DNA from: Streptomyces sp. NBC_01142
Lineage (GTDB): Bacteria; Actinomycetota; Actinomycetes; Streptomycetales; Streptomycetaceae
DNA: 64,000 nt
NCBI RefSeq assembly: GCF_026341125.1
Contig: NZ_JAPEOR010000002.1
Coordinates: forward strand, 1,178,001-1,242,000
Reading direction: 5' to 3'
Positions 26,799 to 35,486 of the stretch are shown here, piece after piece (positions within the stretch are counted from its first letter, which is position 1; each line of letters opens with the position of its first letter). The notes below the pieces were generated by a model, which had not been told where the DNA came from, did no database searches, and saw only the letters and a program-made list of their open reading frames with translations. Made by a program: the position numbers and the translations under genes.

Positions 26799-28106
26799 AT
26801 GTCCGAGCAGACCATCGACAGCGGCAGCGACAGCGGCAGCGACGGCGGCAGTAGCAGTATCAGTAGCAGCGACAACGGCACCGCTCCGTCCCGCCGTTCA
26901 CTGCTCGGCTGGGGCGGTGCCGGGCTCGCGCTCGGGGCCGCCGCGGCCGGCGGCGCGGCAGTCGCCGTGACGCGTGGGGAGGAGACCGTACCCGCCGCCG
27001 CGAGCGGCGCGGCCGTCCCCTTCCACGGTGCGCACCAGGCAGGTATCGCCACCGCCGTCCAGGACCGGCTGCACTTCGCGTCCTTCGATGTGAAGACCAC
27101 GGACCGCGCCGAACTGGTCCAGCTGCTCAAGGACTGGACCCGGGCGGCGGAGCGGATGACGGCAGGCCACGCGGTCGGCGAGGGTGCCTTCGGCGGTCTC
27201 GCCGAGGCCCCGCCGGACGACACGGGCGAGGCGCTCGGCCTCAAGCCGTCCCGGCTCACGCTCACCATCGGCTTCGGCCCTTCCCTGTTCGCCAAGGGCC
27301 GTTTCGGCCTTGAGGGCAGGCGCCCGGCGGCTCTGGTAGACCTGCCGAAGTTCCCCGGCGACAACCTCGATCCGGCACGCAGCGGTGGCGATCTGTGTGT
27401 CCAGGCATGCGCGGACGACCCCCAGGTCGCGGTGCACGCGATCCGCAATCTCGCCCGTATCGGCTTCGGCAAGGTCGCGGTCCGCTGGTCGCAGCTGGGC
27501 TTCGGCAAGACGTCGTCGACGACGCCCGACGCCCAGACCCCGCGCAACATGATGGGCTTCAAGGACGGCACCCGGAACGTCTCGGGGACGGACACGGCAG
27601 CGCTCGACAAGCATGTCTGGGTGGCCGGGAAGGACGGCCCGGCGTGGCTGTCCGGCGGCTCGTATCTCGTCGCCCGCCGTATCCGGATGAACATCGAGAC
27701 CTGGGACCGGACCTCGCTCAAGGAGCAGGAGGACATCTTCGGCCGGGACAAGGGCGAGGGCGCCGCGGTCGGCAAGGCCAAGGAGCGCGACGAGCCTTTC
27801 CTGCCGGCGATGCTGCCGACCGCGCATGTGCGGCTCGCGCACCCGGACACCAACGGCGGCGCGAAGATGCTGCGCCGCGGCTACTCCTTCACCGACGGTA
27901 CGGACGGCCTCGGCCGTCTCGACGCGGGGCTGTTCTTCCTCGCGTACCAGCGCGACATCGGCAAGGGGTTCGTCCCGGTGCAGCGTTCGCTCGCGGCGAG
28001 CGACGTCCTCAACGAGTACATCCAGCACGTGGGTTCGGCGCTGTTCGCCGTCCCGCCGGGCGTCCGGGACAAGGACGACTGGTGGGGCCGGGCACTGCTG
28101 AGCTGA
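26799..28106 (+). CDS. efeB: Deferrochelatase/peroxidase EfeB (Dyp-type, Tat-exported)
   Basis: The 435-residue protein has an N-terminal tail rich in Ser/Asp/Gly, then a twin-arginine signal (SRRSLLGWGGAGLALGAAAA) and a dye-decolorizing peroxidase domain. The GxxDG motif is GFKDGTRN, with the catalytic Asp; the proximal heme His is in HVRLAHP. Exported EfeB works with EfeO and EfeU, and has been reported to release iron from heme without breaking the ring, or to oxidise ferrous iron. AGGGGGAT precedes the ATG; the gap to efeO is 11 bases. Confidence 0.94.
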   Translation: MSEQTIDSGSDSGSDGGSSSISSSDNGTAPSRRSLLGWGGAGLALGAAAAGGAAVAVTRGEETVPAAASGAAVPFHGAHQAGIATAVQDRLHFASFDVKTTDRAELVQLLKDWTRAAERMTAGHAVGEGAFGGLAEAPPDDTGEALGLKPSRLTLTIGFGPSLFAKGRFGLEGRRPAALVDLPKFPGDNLDPARSGGDLCVQACADDPQVAVHAIRNLARIGFGKVAVRWSQLGFGKTSSTTPDAQTPRNMMGFKDGTRNVSGTDTAALDKHVWVAGKDGPAWLSGGSYLVARRIRMNIETWDRTSLKEQEDIFGRDKGEGAAVGKAKERDEPFLPAMLPTAHVRLAHPDTNGGAKMLRRGYSFTDGTDGLGRLDAGLFFLAYQRDIGKGFVPVQRSLAASDVLNEYIQHVGSALFAVPPGVRDKDDWWGRALLS

Positions 28107-28123
28107 TCCGAAGGGAACCGACG

Positions 28124-29092
28124 TTGTTCGGCAACTATCTGATAGGCCTGCGCGAGGGCCTCGAGGCCAGTCTGGTCGTCTGCATCCTCGTCGCCTATCT
28201 GGTGAAGACGGAGCGGCGCGATGCGCTGCGGCCCATCTGGATCGGCATCGGGGCCGCGGTCGCCCTCTCGTTCGGCTTCGGCTTCGCGCTCGAATACGGC
28301 TCGCAGGAGCTGACGTTCGAGGCGCAGGAGCTGCTCGGCGGCTCGCTGTCGATCCTCGCGGTGTGCCTGGTGACCTGGATGGTCTTCTGGATGCGGCGCA
28401 CGGCGCGGCATCTGAAGGCCGAGCTGGGCTCCAAGCTGGACGCCGCGCTGCAGATGGGCACGGGCGCGCTGGTCGCCACCGCCTTCCTTGCGGTGGGGCG
28501 CGAGGGCCTGGAGACGGCGCTGTTCGTCTGGGCCTCGGTCCGCGCCGCGACCGACGCGAGCAACAGCACCCAGACCCCGCTGATCGGTGTGCTCCTGGGT
28601 ATCGCGACCGCGATCGTGCTGGGTTGGCTGTTCTACCGGGGTGCCCTGAAGATCAACCTGGCCAAGTTCTTCACCTGGACCGGCGGCATGCTGGTGATCG
28701 TGGCGGCCGGTGTGCTGGCGTACGGCGTCCACGACCTGCAGGAGGCCCGGTTCCTGGGCGGTCTGGCGGACAAGGCGTTCGACATCAGCGCGACGATCCC
28801 GCCGGACAGCTGGTACGGCACGCTGCTGAAGGGCGTGTTCAACTTCCAGCCCGACCCGACCGTCCTCCAGGTCACGGTGTGGGCGCTGTATCTGATCCCG
28901 ACGCTCGCCCTGTTCCTTGCCCCGGTAGGGTTCGGACGGTCAGTGGGGGTCGAGGAGCAGAAGGCAACCGATGAGAAGGCTGGGTCGGGCGGCGGCGGGG
29001 CTCGCGGCGATGACAGTGCTGTCGCTGACGGCGAGCGCATGCGTGACGGTGCACGGGGAACTGGAAGTCGTCCCCTCGGCGACGAAGTCTGA
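28124..29092 (+). CDS. efeU: Iron permease EfeU (FTR1/OFeT family)
   Basis: The 322-residue protein has seven hydrophobic helices and the two REGLE iron-binding motifs of the oxidase-dependent Fe transporter family (REGLEASLVV near the N-terminus and REGLETALF in helix 4). A TTG at 28124, preceded by AAGGGA about 8 bases upstream, is the likely start because the first helix begins immediately. The last 45 residues are hydrophilic and Gly/Asp-rich, and the 3' 122 bases overlap the signal-peptide region of the next gene in another frame. Confidence 0.92.
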   Translation: MFGNYLIGLREGLEASLVVCILVAYLVKTERRDALRPIWIGIGAAVALSFGFGFALEYGSQELTFEAQELLGGSLSILAVCLVTWMVFWMRRTARHLKAELGSKLDAALQMGTGALVATAFLAVGREGLETALFVWASVRAATDASNSTQTPLIGVLLGIATAIVLGWLFYRGALKINLAKFFTWTGGMLVIVAAGVLAYGVHDLQEARFLGGLADKAFDISATIPPDSWYGTLLKGVFNFQPDPTVLQVTVWALYLIPTLALFLAPVGFGRSVGVEEQKATDEKAGSGGGGARGDDSAVADGERMRDGARGTGSRPLGDEV

Positions 29093-29969
29093 GGCCGCAC
29101 AGGCCCTCGAGGACTTCACCGAGGCGTACAACAAGGCCGACAAGGCCTACGATCCGGCCCTGGACGCGGATCATGTCACCGGTGCGCTGGGCGCGATCAA
29201 CCAGGCCGGGCTCAAGGCGCGGCAGGTCAACTTCCCGGGCGGCAACCCGGGGCACGTGCCGCTGGAGCTGTCGGACGCGAAGTACACCATCCCCAAGAAG
29301 GCGGGCTGGCCGCGCTGGTTCGTCGCGGACACCGACTCCAACCGCGACCAGGACAAGGGCAGTCTGGACAACCGCTGGGTGCTGGTCTTCCTACGCAACG
29401 GCGCCCACGAGGGGTGGAAGGCCGCCTACCTGACGATCCTGACGCCGAACAAGATCCCGGCCTTCAAGACCGACCAGGACGGCTGGGCCGAACCGGTCGC
29501 CCCGGACAGCGCCGCGCTGGCGGTCGCTCCCCGCAATCTGAGCGAGGAGTACGCCTCGTACATGCAGAACGGGAAGCCGGAGCACTTCAAGGACGGTCCG
29601 CACACCTCGGGCTGGCGCGCGGACCGCAAGAAGGGCGCGAGTCTTCTGGGGATGTCCACCCAGTACCTCGACCAGCCGCTGGACACCGACGACTTCGCGC
29701 CGCTCGGGCTGGCGACCGAGGACGGCGGGGCGCTGGTCTTCTTCTCCGTACGCAACTTCGAACGGCAGACGGCCGCGAAGGGTCTGCGGCTGAAGGTCCA
29801 CCCGGATGTGAAGGCGCTGCTGACGGGTGAGGTGAAGTCCACGATCACCAAGGAGCGGGTCTCCAGCCAGGCGGTGTCGGTGCCGGTGCCCGCGGGTGCC
29901 GCGTCGGGGAGCGGGCAGGTCGATGTGCTGGGCCGGCTGACGGGTCTGACGGCGGCGGAAGGTTCGTAG
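28971..29969 (+). CDS. Putative lipoprotein downstream of efeU
   Basis: The 332-residue protein begins with a lipoprotein signal (MRRLGRAAAGLAAMTVLSLT, lipobox ASAC). The rest is a mixed alpha/beta soluble domain with the segments GWPRWFVADTD, WVLVFLRNG and ALVFFSVRNFERQT. No known domain is recognised. It starts inside efeU with a 122-base overlap in a different frame and an AAGG before the ATG, so it is probably cotranscribed with efeOBU. Location outside the membrane is likely; a role in iron uptake is only suggested by the operon. Confidence 0.8.
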   Translation: MRRLGRAAAGLAAMTVLSLTASACVTVHGELEVVPSATKSEAAQALEDFTEAYNKADKAYDPALDADHVTGALGAINQAGLKARQVNFPGGNPGHVPLELSDAKYTIPKKAGWPRWFVADTDSNRDQDKGSLDNRWVLVFLRNGAHEGWKAAYLTILTPNKIPAFKTDQDGWAEPVAPDSAALAVAPRNLSEEYASYMQNGKPEHFKDGPHTSGWRADRKKGASLLGMSTQYLDQPLDTDDFAPLGLATEDGGALVFFSVRNFERQTAAKGLRLKVHPDVKALLTGEVKSTITKERVSSQAVSVPVPAGAASGSGQVDVLGRLTGLTAAEGS

Positions 29970-30028
29970 CCGGGGCGGAGCCGCCGGACCCCGGCCTGGG
30001 CTCCTGCGCCGACAGGGCTCCGCACGCC

Positions 30029-30090
30029 GACCGAGGCTCCGGACCTGACCGAGGCTCCGGACCTGACCGGGGCTCCGGACCCGACCTGGG
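30029..30090. repeat. 18-bp tandem repeat, about three copies
   Basis: CCGAGGCTCCGGACCTGA and close variants are repeated head to tail in the gap between the lipoprotein and the convergent primase/polymerase-like gene. Confidence 0.8.
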
Positions 30091-30144
30091 TCCGGGCCCG
30101 GTGTGCCCTTCGGGCGTGTCCTCAGCAGCCGGACGGGCTGATTC

Positions 30145-30891
30145 TCAGCCGCGCAGGGGCCAGGCGAACTGCTCCAGCGCCCCGTTCTCCCCCGCGTACC
30201 GCGCGCACGCGTCGGTCAGGGTCTCCAGCAGCGTCAGCGGGTCCGGCAGTGGATACTCGAGGCCGCGTACCCAGCTCACGTCCAGCTCACCGGGGAGCCG
30301 GGCGGGCGGTACGAGCACATAGCTGCCGCGGCAGTGCCAGCGCAGACCGGGGTGCTCGTCCATCGTCTCGGGGTGGCAGTCCAGCTCACAGGGCCACCAC
30401 TCGTCCTCATCCTCGGGGGTGCCGCGGGTGGCGGTGAAGAAGAGCATCCGGTCCTCGCCGGACTCGGCCACCGGGCCGACCTCGATGCCCAGCTCCAGCA
30501 GCCGTGCCAGTGCGCTGCGCCCGGCTTCGAGGGGGACGTCGAGGACGTCGTGGACCATGCCGGTCGCGGTGATGAAGTTGGCCTGCGGCCGGCCCGCGGC
30601 CCAGCGCTCGATCTGGGCGGGGTCCGTCGTGGACTGGGTCTGCCAGGCGAAGGAGACCGGGTGCCTGGCAGGGGTGGGACAGCCGACGCGCTCACAGGAA
30701 CATCGGTAGCCGACGGGGTACGCGGCGGGCGCGAGTGGCAGTCCGGCGGCGGCGGCGGCCAGGAGCAGGGCCTCGCGCTGCGAGTCCTCGGCGTCGGTGT
30801 TCTTGGGGCGCCGGCGCAGCCACTGGGGCAGCCTGCTCTCCCGGGACTGCCTGCTCTCCGTGCCGCGGTAGCGGCCGATACCGTCGCCCAT
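30145..30891 (-). CDS. Bifunctional primase/polymerase (Prim-Pol) N-terminal-domain-like protein
   Basis: The 248-residue protein resembles the stand-alone Prim-Pol-like proteins of streptomycetes. An N-terminal basic segment is followed by LAAAAAGLPLAPAAYPVGYRC, a Cys cluster (CSCERVGCPTPARHPV) and a segment ending FITATGMVHDVLDVPLEAG. In true Prim-Pol enzymes the corresponding region carries catalytic Asp residues (DxD); here only a single D-V-L-D-V-P pattern is seen, so catalytic activity is uncertain. GGGG precedes the ATG by 4-5 bases. Its role is unknown. Confidence 0.7.
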   Translation of the reverse strand: MGDGIGRYRGTESRQSRESRLPQWLRRRPKNTDAEDSQREALLLAAAAAGLPLAPAAYPVGYRCSCERVGCPTPARHPVSFAWQTQSTTDPAQIERWAAGRPQANFITATGMVHDVLDVPLEAGRSALARLLELGIEVGPVAESGEDRMLFFTATRGTPEDEDEWWPCELDCHPETMDEHPGLRWHCRGSYVLVPPARLPGELDVSWVRGLEYPLPDPLTLLETLTDACARYAGENGALEQFAWPLRG

Positions 30892-30933
30892 CTATCCCCT
30901 CACACCTCACGCTTGCCCTTGGCGGACTCTGCC

Positions 30934-30995
30934 ATGGTCCCACCATCCTGCTCCTCGGGTGGCCACAGTCCCCAACCGGGGTACTGGTCAGTACC
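30934..30995. promoter_or_regulatory. Two palindromes upstream of the Prim-Pol-like gene
   Basis: ATGGTCCCACCAT (30934-30946) and GGTACTGGTCAGTACC (30980-30995) are perfect inverted repeats in the upstream region of the minus-strand gene starting at 30891. Either could be a repressor site. No factor can be assigned. Confidence 0.4.
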
Positions 30996-31108
30996 TTCCC
31001 GAGACGTTCCGGGGACCTCCCGAGGACATTCCGTGGAACCTCCGCCGATCCTCCCGGGATCCGTCTGGATCCGCGTCCGGGAGCTGGCCGGGAGCCTGCG
31101 GGGAGCGC

Positions 31109-31714
31109 TCAGCGCCTCGGGGCGAGGCCGTTCAGGGCGTAGTCGGCGATCGCCTCGGCGTAGTCATGGGTGAGCGGGAGCGTACGCAGCAGCCAGCGGT
31201 GCGCAAGCGGTCCCGTGAACAGCTCCAGGGCGATGCGCAGGTCGATGTCCTTGCGTACGTCCCCGGTGTCCTGGGCGGAGCGCAGCCGCTTCACATACAG
31301 CTGGAGCTGCGGTTCGAGGAGCTTCTCCACGAACTGGGCGCCGAGCTCGGCGTTGACCACGCCCTCGGCGGTGAGTGCGCGGGCCGGGCCGTCGTAGACG
31401 GGGCTGTTCATCTCGTCGACCGTGGCGCGCAGCACGAACTTGAGGTCGGCCTCGAGGTCGCCGGTGTCGGGGATCTCCGTCTCGCCTTCGGCGGCCTGCT
31501 CGGCGAGGTCGAGGAAGGCCTCCAGCAGGACGGCGGCCTTGGAGGGCCACCAGCGGTAGATCGTCTGCTTGCCGACGCCGGCGCGGGCGGCGATGCCCTC
31601 GATGGTCGTCCTGGAGTAGCCGACCTCGCCGACGAGGGCGAGGGCGGCGTCGTAGATCGCGCGGCGGGAGCGTTCGCTGCGGCGGCTGGAGTCGGGCGCC
31701 TTGGACTCGGTCAT
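31109..31714 (-). CDS. TetR family regulator
   Basis: The 201-residue protein has a TetR HTH at about residues 15-60 (TTIEGIAARAGVGKQTIYRWW) and a C-terminal ligand domain of the TetR_C_16/AcrR-like type (EMNSPVYDGPARALTAEG). It is divergent from the dimethylargininase gene, with a 17-bp perfect palindrome between them, so it probably represses itself and perhaps ddaH. The recognition helix segment is close to that of the TetR at 2605-3279, matching the similarity of their palindromes. Confidence 0.9.
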   Translation of the reverse strand: MTESKAPDSSRRSERSRRAIYDAALALVGEVGYSRTTIEGIAARAGVGKQTIYRWWPSKAAVLLEAFLDLAEQAAEGETEIPDTGDLEADLKFVLRATVDEMNSPVYDGPARALTAEGVVNAELGAQFVEKLLEPQLQLYVKRLRSAQDTGDVRKDIDLRIALELFTGPLAHRWLLRTLPLTHDYAEAIADYALNGLAPRR

Positions 31715-31739
31715 GGCATCAATCTACCAACCACAGAGC

Positions 31740-31756
31740 CGAGACGTATCGTCTCG
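31740..31756. promoter_or_regulatory. TetR operator between tetR and ddaH
   Basis: CGAGACGTATCGTCTCG is a perfect inverted repeat with 7-bp arms and a 3-base centre, 26 bases upstream of the TetR start. The GAGAC/GTCTC core is shared with the operator at 4923-4941. Confidence 0.75.
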
Positions 31757-31865
31757 TAACAGTGTGATGAACCACCCGATCGGTCCACAGCGGGATCGCC
31801 CCGCAGGACGGACCATGGGCTGACCATGGGCTGCAATTGCCCCACCCTTCCGTGAGGAGCCCTCA

Positions 31866-32681
31866 TTGCCCCGAGACGCCACACCCCGGCGCTATCTGAT
31901 GTGCCCACCGGCACACTTCAAGGTCACGTACTCCATCAATCCCTGGATGGACCCCTCGAAACCGGTGGATCTGCCGCTCGCGCTCGCCCAGTGGGAAGAC
32001 CTGCGCGACCGCTACCGCTCGCTCGGCCACACCGTCGATCTGCTCGACCCGCGGCCAGGACTGCCCGACATGGTCTTCGCGGCGAACGGCGCCACCGTCA
32101 TCGACGGCCGGGTGCTCGGCGCCCGGTTCGCCCATCCGGAGCGGGCAGCCGAGGCCGAAGCCCATCTCGACTGGTTCCGTGCCCGCGGCTCCACCGAGAT
32201 CCACGAGCCCGTGCACATCAACGAGGGCGAGGGAGACCTCGCCGTCACCGCCTCGTACATCCTGGCCGGGCGGGGCTTCCGCTCCAGTCCGCTCTCGCAC
32301 GCCGAGGCACAGGAGTTCTTCGGCCGGCCGGTCATCGGTCTCGACCTGGTGGACCCCCGCTACTACCACCTGGACACCGCGCTGAGCGTCCTGGACAGCG
32401 CGGCCGACGAGATCATGTACTACCCCGGCGCGTTCTCCGCGGGCAGCCGCTCCGTGCTGGCCCGGCTCTTCCCCGACGCGCTGATCGCCGAGGAGCCGGA
32501 CGCGGCGGCGCTCGGCCTCAACGCCGTGAGCGACGGCCGCCACGTGCTGCTGCCGCAGTCCGCCGCGGGGCTCCTCGCGCCGCTGCGGGAGCGGGGGTTC
32601 GAGCCGATCGGCATGGACCTCGGCGAACTGCTCAAGGGAGGCGGCAGTGTGAAGTGCTGCACTCAGGAGCTACGGACCTGA
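31866..32681 (+). CDS. ddaH: Dimethylargininase / arginine-deiminase superfamily hydrolase
   Basis: The 271-residue protein belongs to the amidinotransferase/DDAH superfamily, which hydrolyses methylated arginine (or arginine) to citrulline. Landmarks are the N-terminal MCPPAHFKVTYSINPWM, NGATVIDGRVLGARF, EGEGDLAV, the catalytic His in RYYHLDTALSVL and the catalytic Cys in GGSVKCCTQEL near the C-terminus. The start is a TTG at 31866 with GAGGAG 6-8 bases upstream. It stands alone, divergent from a TetR gene. Confidence 0.88.
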   Translation: MPRDATPRRYLMCPPAHFKVTYSINPWMDPSKPVDLPLALAQWEDLRDRYRSLGHTVDLLDPRPGLPDMVFAANGATVIDGRVLGARFAHPERAAEAEAHLDWFRARGSTEIHEPVHINEGEGDLAVTASYILAGRGFRSSPLSHAEAQEFFGRPVIGLDLVDPRYYHLDTALSVLDSAADEIMYYPGAFSAGSRSVLARLFPDALIAEEPDAAALGLNAVSDGRHVLLPQSAAGLLAPLRERGFEPIGMDLGELLKGGGSVKCCTQELRT

Positions 32682-32711
32682 CTTTCCGCCGCTCCACGAC
32701 GATCGGCGGTG

Positions 32712-32732
32712 TGGGGGTACGGGTCACCCCCA
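32712..32732 (+). terminator. Short hairpin downstream of ddaH
   Basis: TGGGGGT pairs with ACCCCCA around a 7-base loop about 30 bases after the ddaH stop. The stem is short, so termination is only likely. Confidence 0.45.
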
Positions 32733-32864
32733 TACCCGCCCCTGGGCCGCGCGCGCCGCTCCGCGTACCGGAACACGCGGCCACTCGTCACCTTCTCCGC
32801 CCCGGAGCGGGCACGGCGCCTTCCCCGCCCCGGAGCGGCGGAGCGGCGGAGAAAAACGGGCCGG

Positions 32865-33884
32865 TCAACCGTCGGAGGCCCCCCGCGGCCGCTCGTCCCG
32901 GGGCCACTCGTCGCCCCATGCCACATCGCGCGCCGCCCGGTACAGCGCGCCATGGCGCTTGGCGACCGTCTCGCGGCGCAGCTCCTCGGCGTCGGTGCAC
33001 AGGTCGAGCAGGACCAGGCCCTTGCGGATCTGCGGCTTGCGGGTGACCCGGGCGCCCACCGGCTCCGCCGGGAAGCGGACCGCCGCGACATAGCTGAACT
33101 TCTCGTCCTCGTACGGCAGTGAGCCGCCCTTCACCTGACGGTGCAGCGAGGAACGGGAGACCCGGGCGGCGAAGTGGCACCAGTCGGTACCCGGCTCGAT
33201 GGGGCAGGCGGCGCTGTGCGGGCAGGGCGCGGCGATGCGCATACCGGCCTCGATCAGCCGGTCGCGGGCCTCGATGATCCGCTCGTAGCCGTCCGGGGTG
33301 CCGGGCTCCACGATCACGACGGCCCGGGCCGCGCGGGCGGCCTCGGTGACCACGGCGGTCCGGTCCTTGGCCGTGAGCTCCTTGAGGACGTACGAGACCG
33401 TGACGAGATCAGTGTTCTCGAGGTGGAGCGCCGAGCTGATCCGTGCGCGCTGCCACTCGACGGCGCCCAGCGCGGGCACCTGGGATCCGACGGCCAGTTC
33501 ACGCCCCAGCGCGAGGGCGGGCTCGGCCCAGTCCAGGACGGTGGTGCGCGGAGCATCCTCCTCCCACGCCTCGGCGACCGCCCAGCTCGCCGCACCGGTC
33601 CCGCCGCCGATGTCGGTGTGCGTGGCCGGGGACCAGTCGGGAGCCGCCGCCCGCAGCGCGGCGAGCGCGGACCGTACGGCCTCGAAGGTCGCGGGCATCC
33701 GGTACGCGGCGTACGCGACGACGTCGGAGCGGTCGCGGAGCACGGGGGCGTCGGTCGGGGTGGTCCCCCGGTAGTTGGCGATCAGCCGCTCGACGGCCAG
33801 CGCCGCCTGCGTGGGCGGCAGCCCGTCGAGAAGCCCGGCAAGGGCGCCGCGCAGGGCTTCCGCGGTGGGGAGGGTGGCGTTCAC
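32865..33884 (-). CDS. Rsm22-like small ribosomal subunit methyltransferase family protein
   Basis: The 339-residue protein has a class I SAM-binding fold with motif I HTDIGGGTGAASWA and motif II TVLDWAEPALAL, and the Rsm22 features: the VSYVLKEL segment and a Cys-rich part with CPHSAACPIEPGTDWCHF, resembling the metal-binding cluster of mitochondrial Rsm22/METTL17. The proteins assist ribosome small-subunit assembly in mitochondria; the bacterial role is not well defined. The start may be GTG 33884 or TTG one codon upstream; no ribosome binding site is visible and TAGAAT lies 5-9 bases upstream, so the mRNA may be leaderless. Confidence 0.82.
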   Translation of the reverse strand: MNATLPTAEALRGALAGLLDGLPPTQAALAVERLIANYRGTTPTDAPVLRDRSDVVAYAAYRMPATFEAVRSALAALRAAAPDWSPATHTDIGGGTGAASWAVAEAWEEDAPRTTVLDWAEPALALGRELAVGSQVPALGAVEWQRARISSALHLENTDLVTVSYVLKELTAKDRTAVVTEAARAARAVVIVEPGTPDGYERIIEARDRLIEAGMRIAAPCPHSAACPIEPGTDWCHFAARVSRSSLHRQVKGGSLPYEDEKFSYVAAVRFPAEPVGARVTRKPQIRKGLVLLDLCTDAEELRRETVAKRHGALYRAARDVAWGDEWPRDERPRGASDG

Positions 33885-34048
33885 CAACAGATTCTAGGCA
33901 TGTCCGGCGGCACGGAATCGGTACGGACCGGCGACGGAATCGAACTGCTGGGGGCAGAGCGGCAGTTGCTACGCTGACGCCCGTCGTCGCACACGCTGCG
34001 TGACACCTTGCATGACACGCTGCGTGCAGCATCGCTCACGGGGGGACC

Positions 34049-35371
34049 ATGAGACAGAGGGTCGTGCGCATGGCCCTGGCGGCCGGGGTGATCGTGCTGG
34101 CACTGCTGCTCCTGCTGACCATGTGCGGAGGCGGCGAGGGCAGCGGCGGCGGAGCCGGCGACAAGCCCCGTACGCCGGTGCGGCACAGCGCGGAACCGCT
34201 GACCCGGCTCACCGTCCCGGCGGCGTACGACACCCGGCAGGGCTGGGAGATCACCGATGTCTCCCCCGAGCACGCCATCGCGTACGACAGCGGCCGTATC
34301 GCCTACCTCCAGCGGGTGGACGACTCCCGCTTCCGGCTGCGGACCCTCGACGCGGCGACCGGCAAGCCCGGCTGGACGGGACTGCCCTGGCGTCCGCCGT
34401 CCTCCCCCGAGACCTTCCCCCGGCTGCTCGCCGTCACCAAGGACGGCCGCGAGTACTTCGTGACCTGGTCGTTCGGCACCATGGGCGAGGACGCGCTGAC
34501 GCCGGCCGACTCCTTCGTCGCCCTCGATGTGTACGCCGTGGCGGACGGAGCCCGGCAGCGGGTCGAGGTCCCGTGGCCCGCCCCGCCGTCCGTCTCCGGC
34601 ACCGGCCCCGGCATCCTCATCAGCGACGGCCGCACCAGGAGCGCGGTCGTCGACCCGGCCACCGGCGAGGTGTCCGAGATTCCGGAGAACGCGCTCGGCC
34701 ACCCCAAGGGCTGTACGGGCTGCCGACGGCTGACCGAGGTCCGCGGAATGACGGCCAAGGGCCTGCTGGTGAGCGGGGACCCGGGCTTCTGGGTCAAGGG
34801 CGGCTGGTCCAGCAGCAAGGTGGCTCCGGCCCGCACCGATCCCGCCTCCGGGGTGCCGACGTCGGTGGCCCCCGGGTACGTACTGGCCAGGTGGCGGATG
34901 AAGAAGGGCCGCAAGGACGCCGGCACGCACGATCTGTGGGCGGTGCACGACATGGCGTCAGGGAAGGCGCTGGCACAGGTGGAGTGCCACAAGCCGGCAA
35001 TCGAGCCGGGCGAGTATCCGCAGGCGGCGCTCTCGCCCGAGGGCGGCTATCTGGTCGCCGGGAATCTGGCGTTCGACCTGGAGCAGCGCAAGGCGTACTG
35101 CTTCGACCAGTCGGACGGCTCGAAGCCGCTGACCCTGACGACGGTGACCGACTCGGGTACGGCGTACGGCGCAACGAGCGCGCGCAGCCCGGCGGAGGCC
35201 CTGGCCGGCGGGGGCGATCCGATCGAGATGGACCTGACCGTCGCGGTGCCCGAGGCTCTCTCCCCCAGTGTCCGCCTGCCTGTGGCGGAGACCGTGGGCG
35301 TGGGCGTCTTCGGCTGGACGGATCCCAAGGACCGGCTGCATCTGATCGGGTACCCGCGCCGGGAACCGTAG
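34049..35371 (+). CDS. Membrane-anchored extracytoplasmic protein, function unknown
   Basis: The 440-residue protein starts with an uncleaved-looking helix (MALAAGVIVLALLLLLTM) and a Cys-Gly-Gly-Gly stretch that is a poor lipobox. The rest is a beta-rich extracytoplasmic domain with repeated blade-like segments (DVSPEHAIAYDSGRIAYL, LRTLDAATGKPGW, GYLVAGNLAFDLEQRKAYC), resembling a PQQ-like beta-propeller. A CTGC motif region (CTGCRRLTE) may form a disulfide. GGGGGGA precedes the ATG. No specific function is recognised. Confidence 0.75.
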   Translation: MRQRVVRMALAAGVIVLALLLLLTMCGGGEGSGGGAGDKPRTPVRHSAEPLTRLTVPAAYDTRQGWEITDVSPEHAIAYDSGRIAYLQRVDDSRFRLRTLDAATGKPGWTGLPWRPPSSPETFPRLLAVTKDGREYFVTWSFGTMGEDALTPADSFVALDVYAVADGARQRVEVPWPAPPSVSGTGPGILISDGRTRSAVVDPATGEVSEIPENALGHPKGCTGCRRLTEVRGMTAKGLLVSGDPGFWVKGGWSSSKVAPARTDPASGVPTSVAPGYVLARWRMKKGRKDAGTHDLWAVHDMASGKALAQVECHKPAIEPGEYPQAALSPEGGYLVAGNLAFDLEQRKAYCFDQSDGSKPLTLTTVTDSGTAYGATSARSPAEALAGGGDPIEMDLTVAVPEALSPSVRLPVAETVGVGVFGWTDPKDRLHLIGYPRREP

Positions 35372-35486
35372 AAGGGCTCGGTCGGACGGGCTCGGCGTCC
35401 GGCCGGGCCGGGGGCTCCGGCATCGGGGCGTCGGCCGGGGGATCCGGCATCGGGGTGGGCCGGGCGGGCCGCGTGGGCCGGGCTGA

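Noticed and set aside
30900..30935. Eleven-residue upstream reading frame before the Prim-Pol-like gene (MAESAKGKREV)
   Set aside because: It has no well-placed ribosome binding site of its own and nothing suggests an attenuation mechanism; it is most likely chance.
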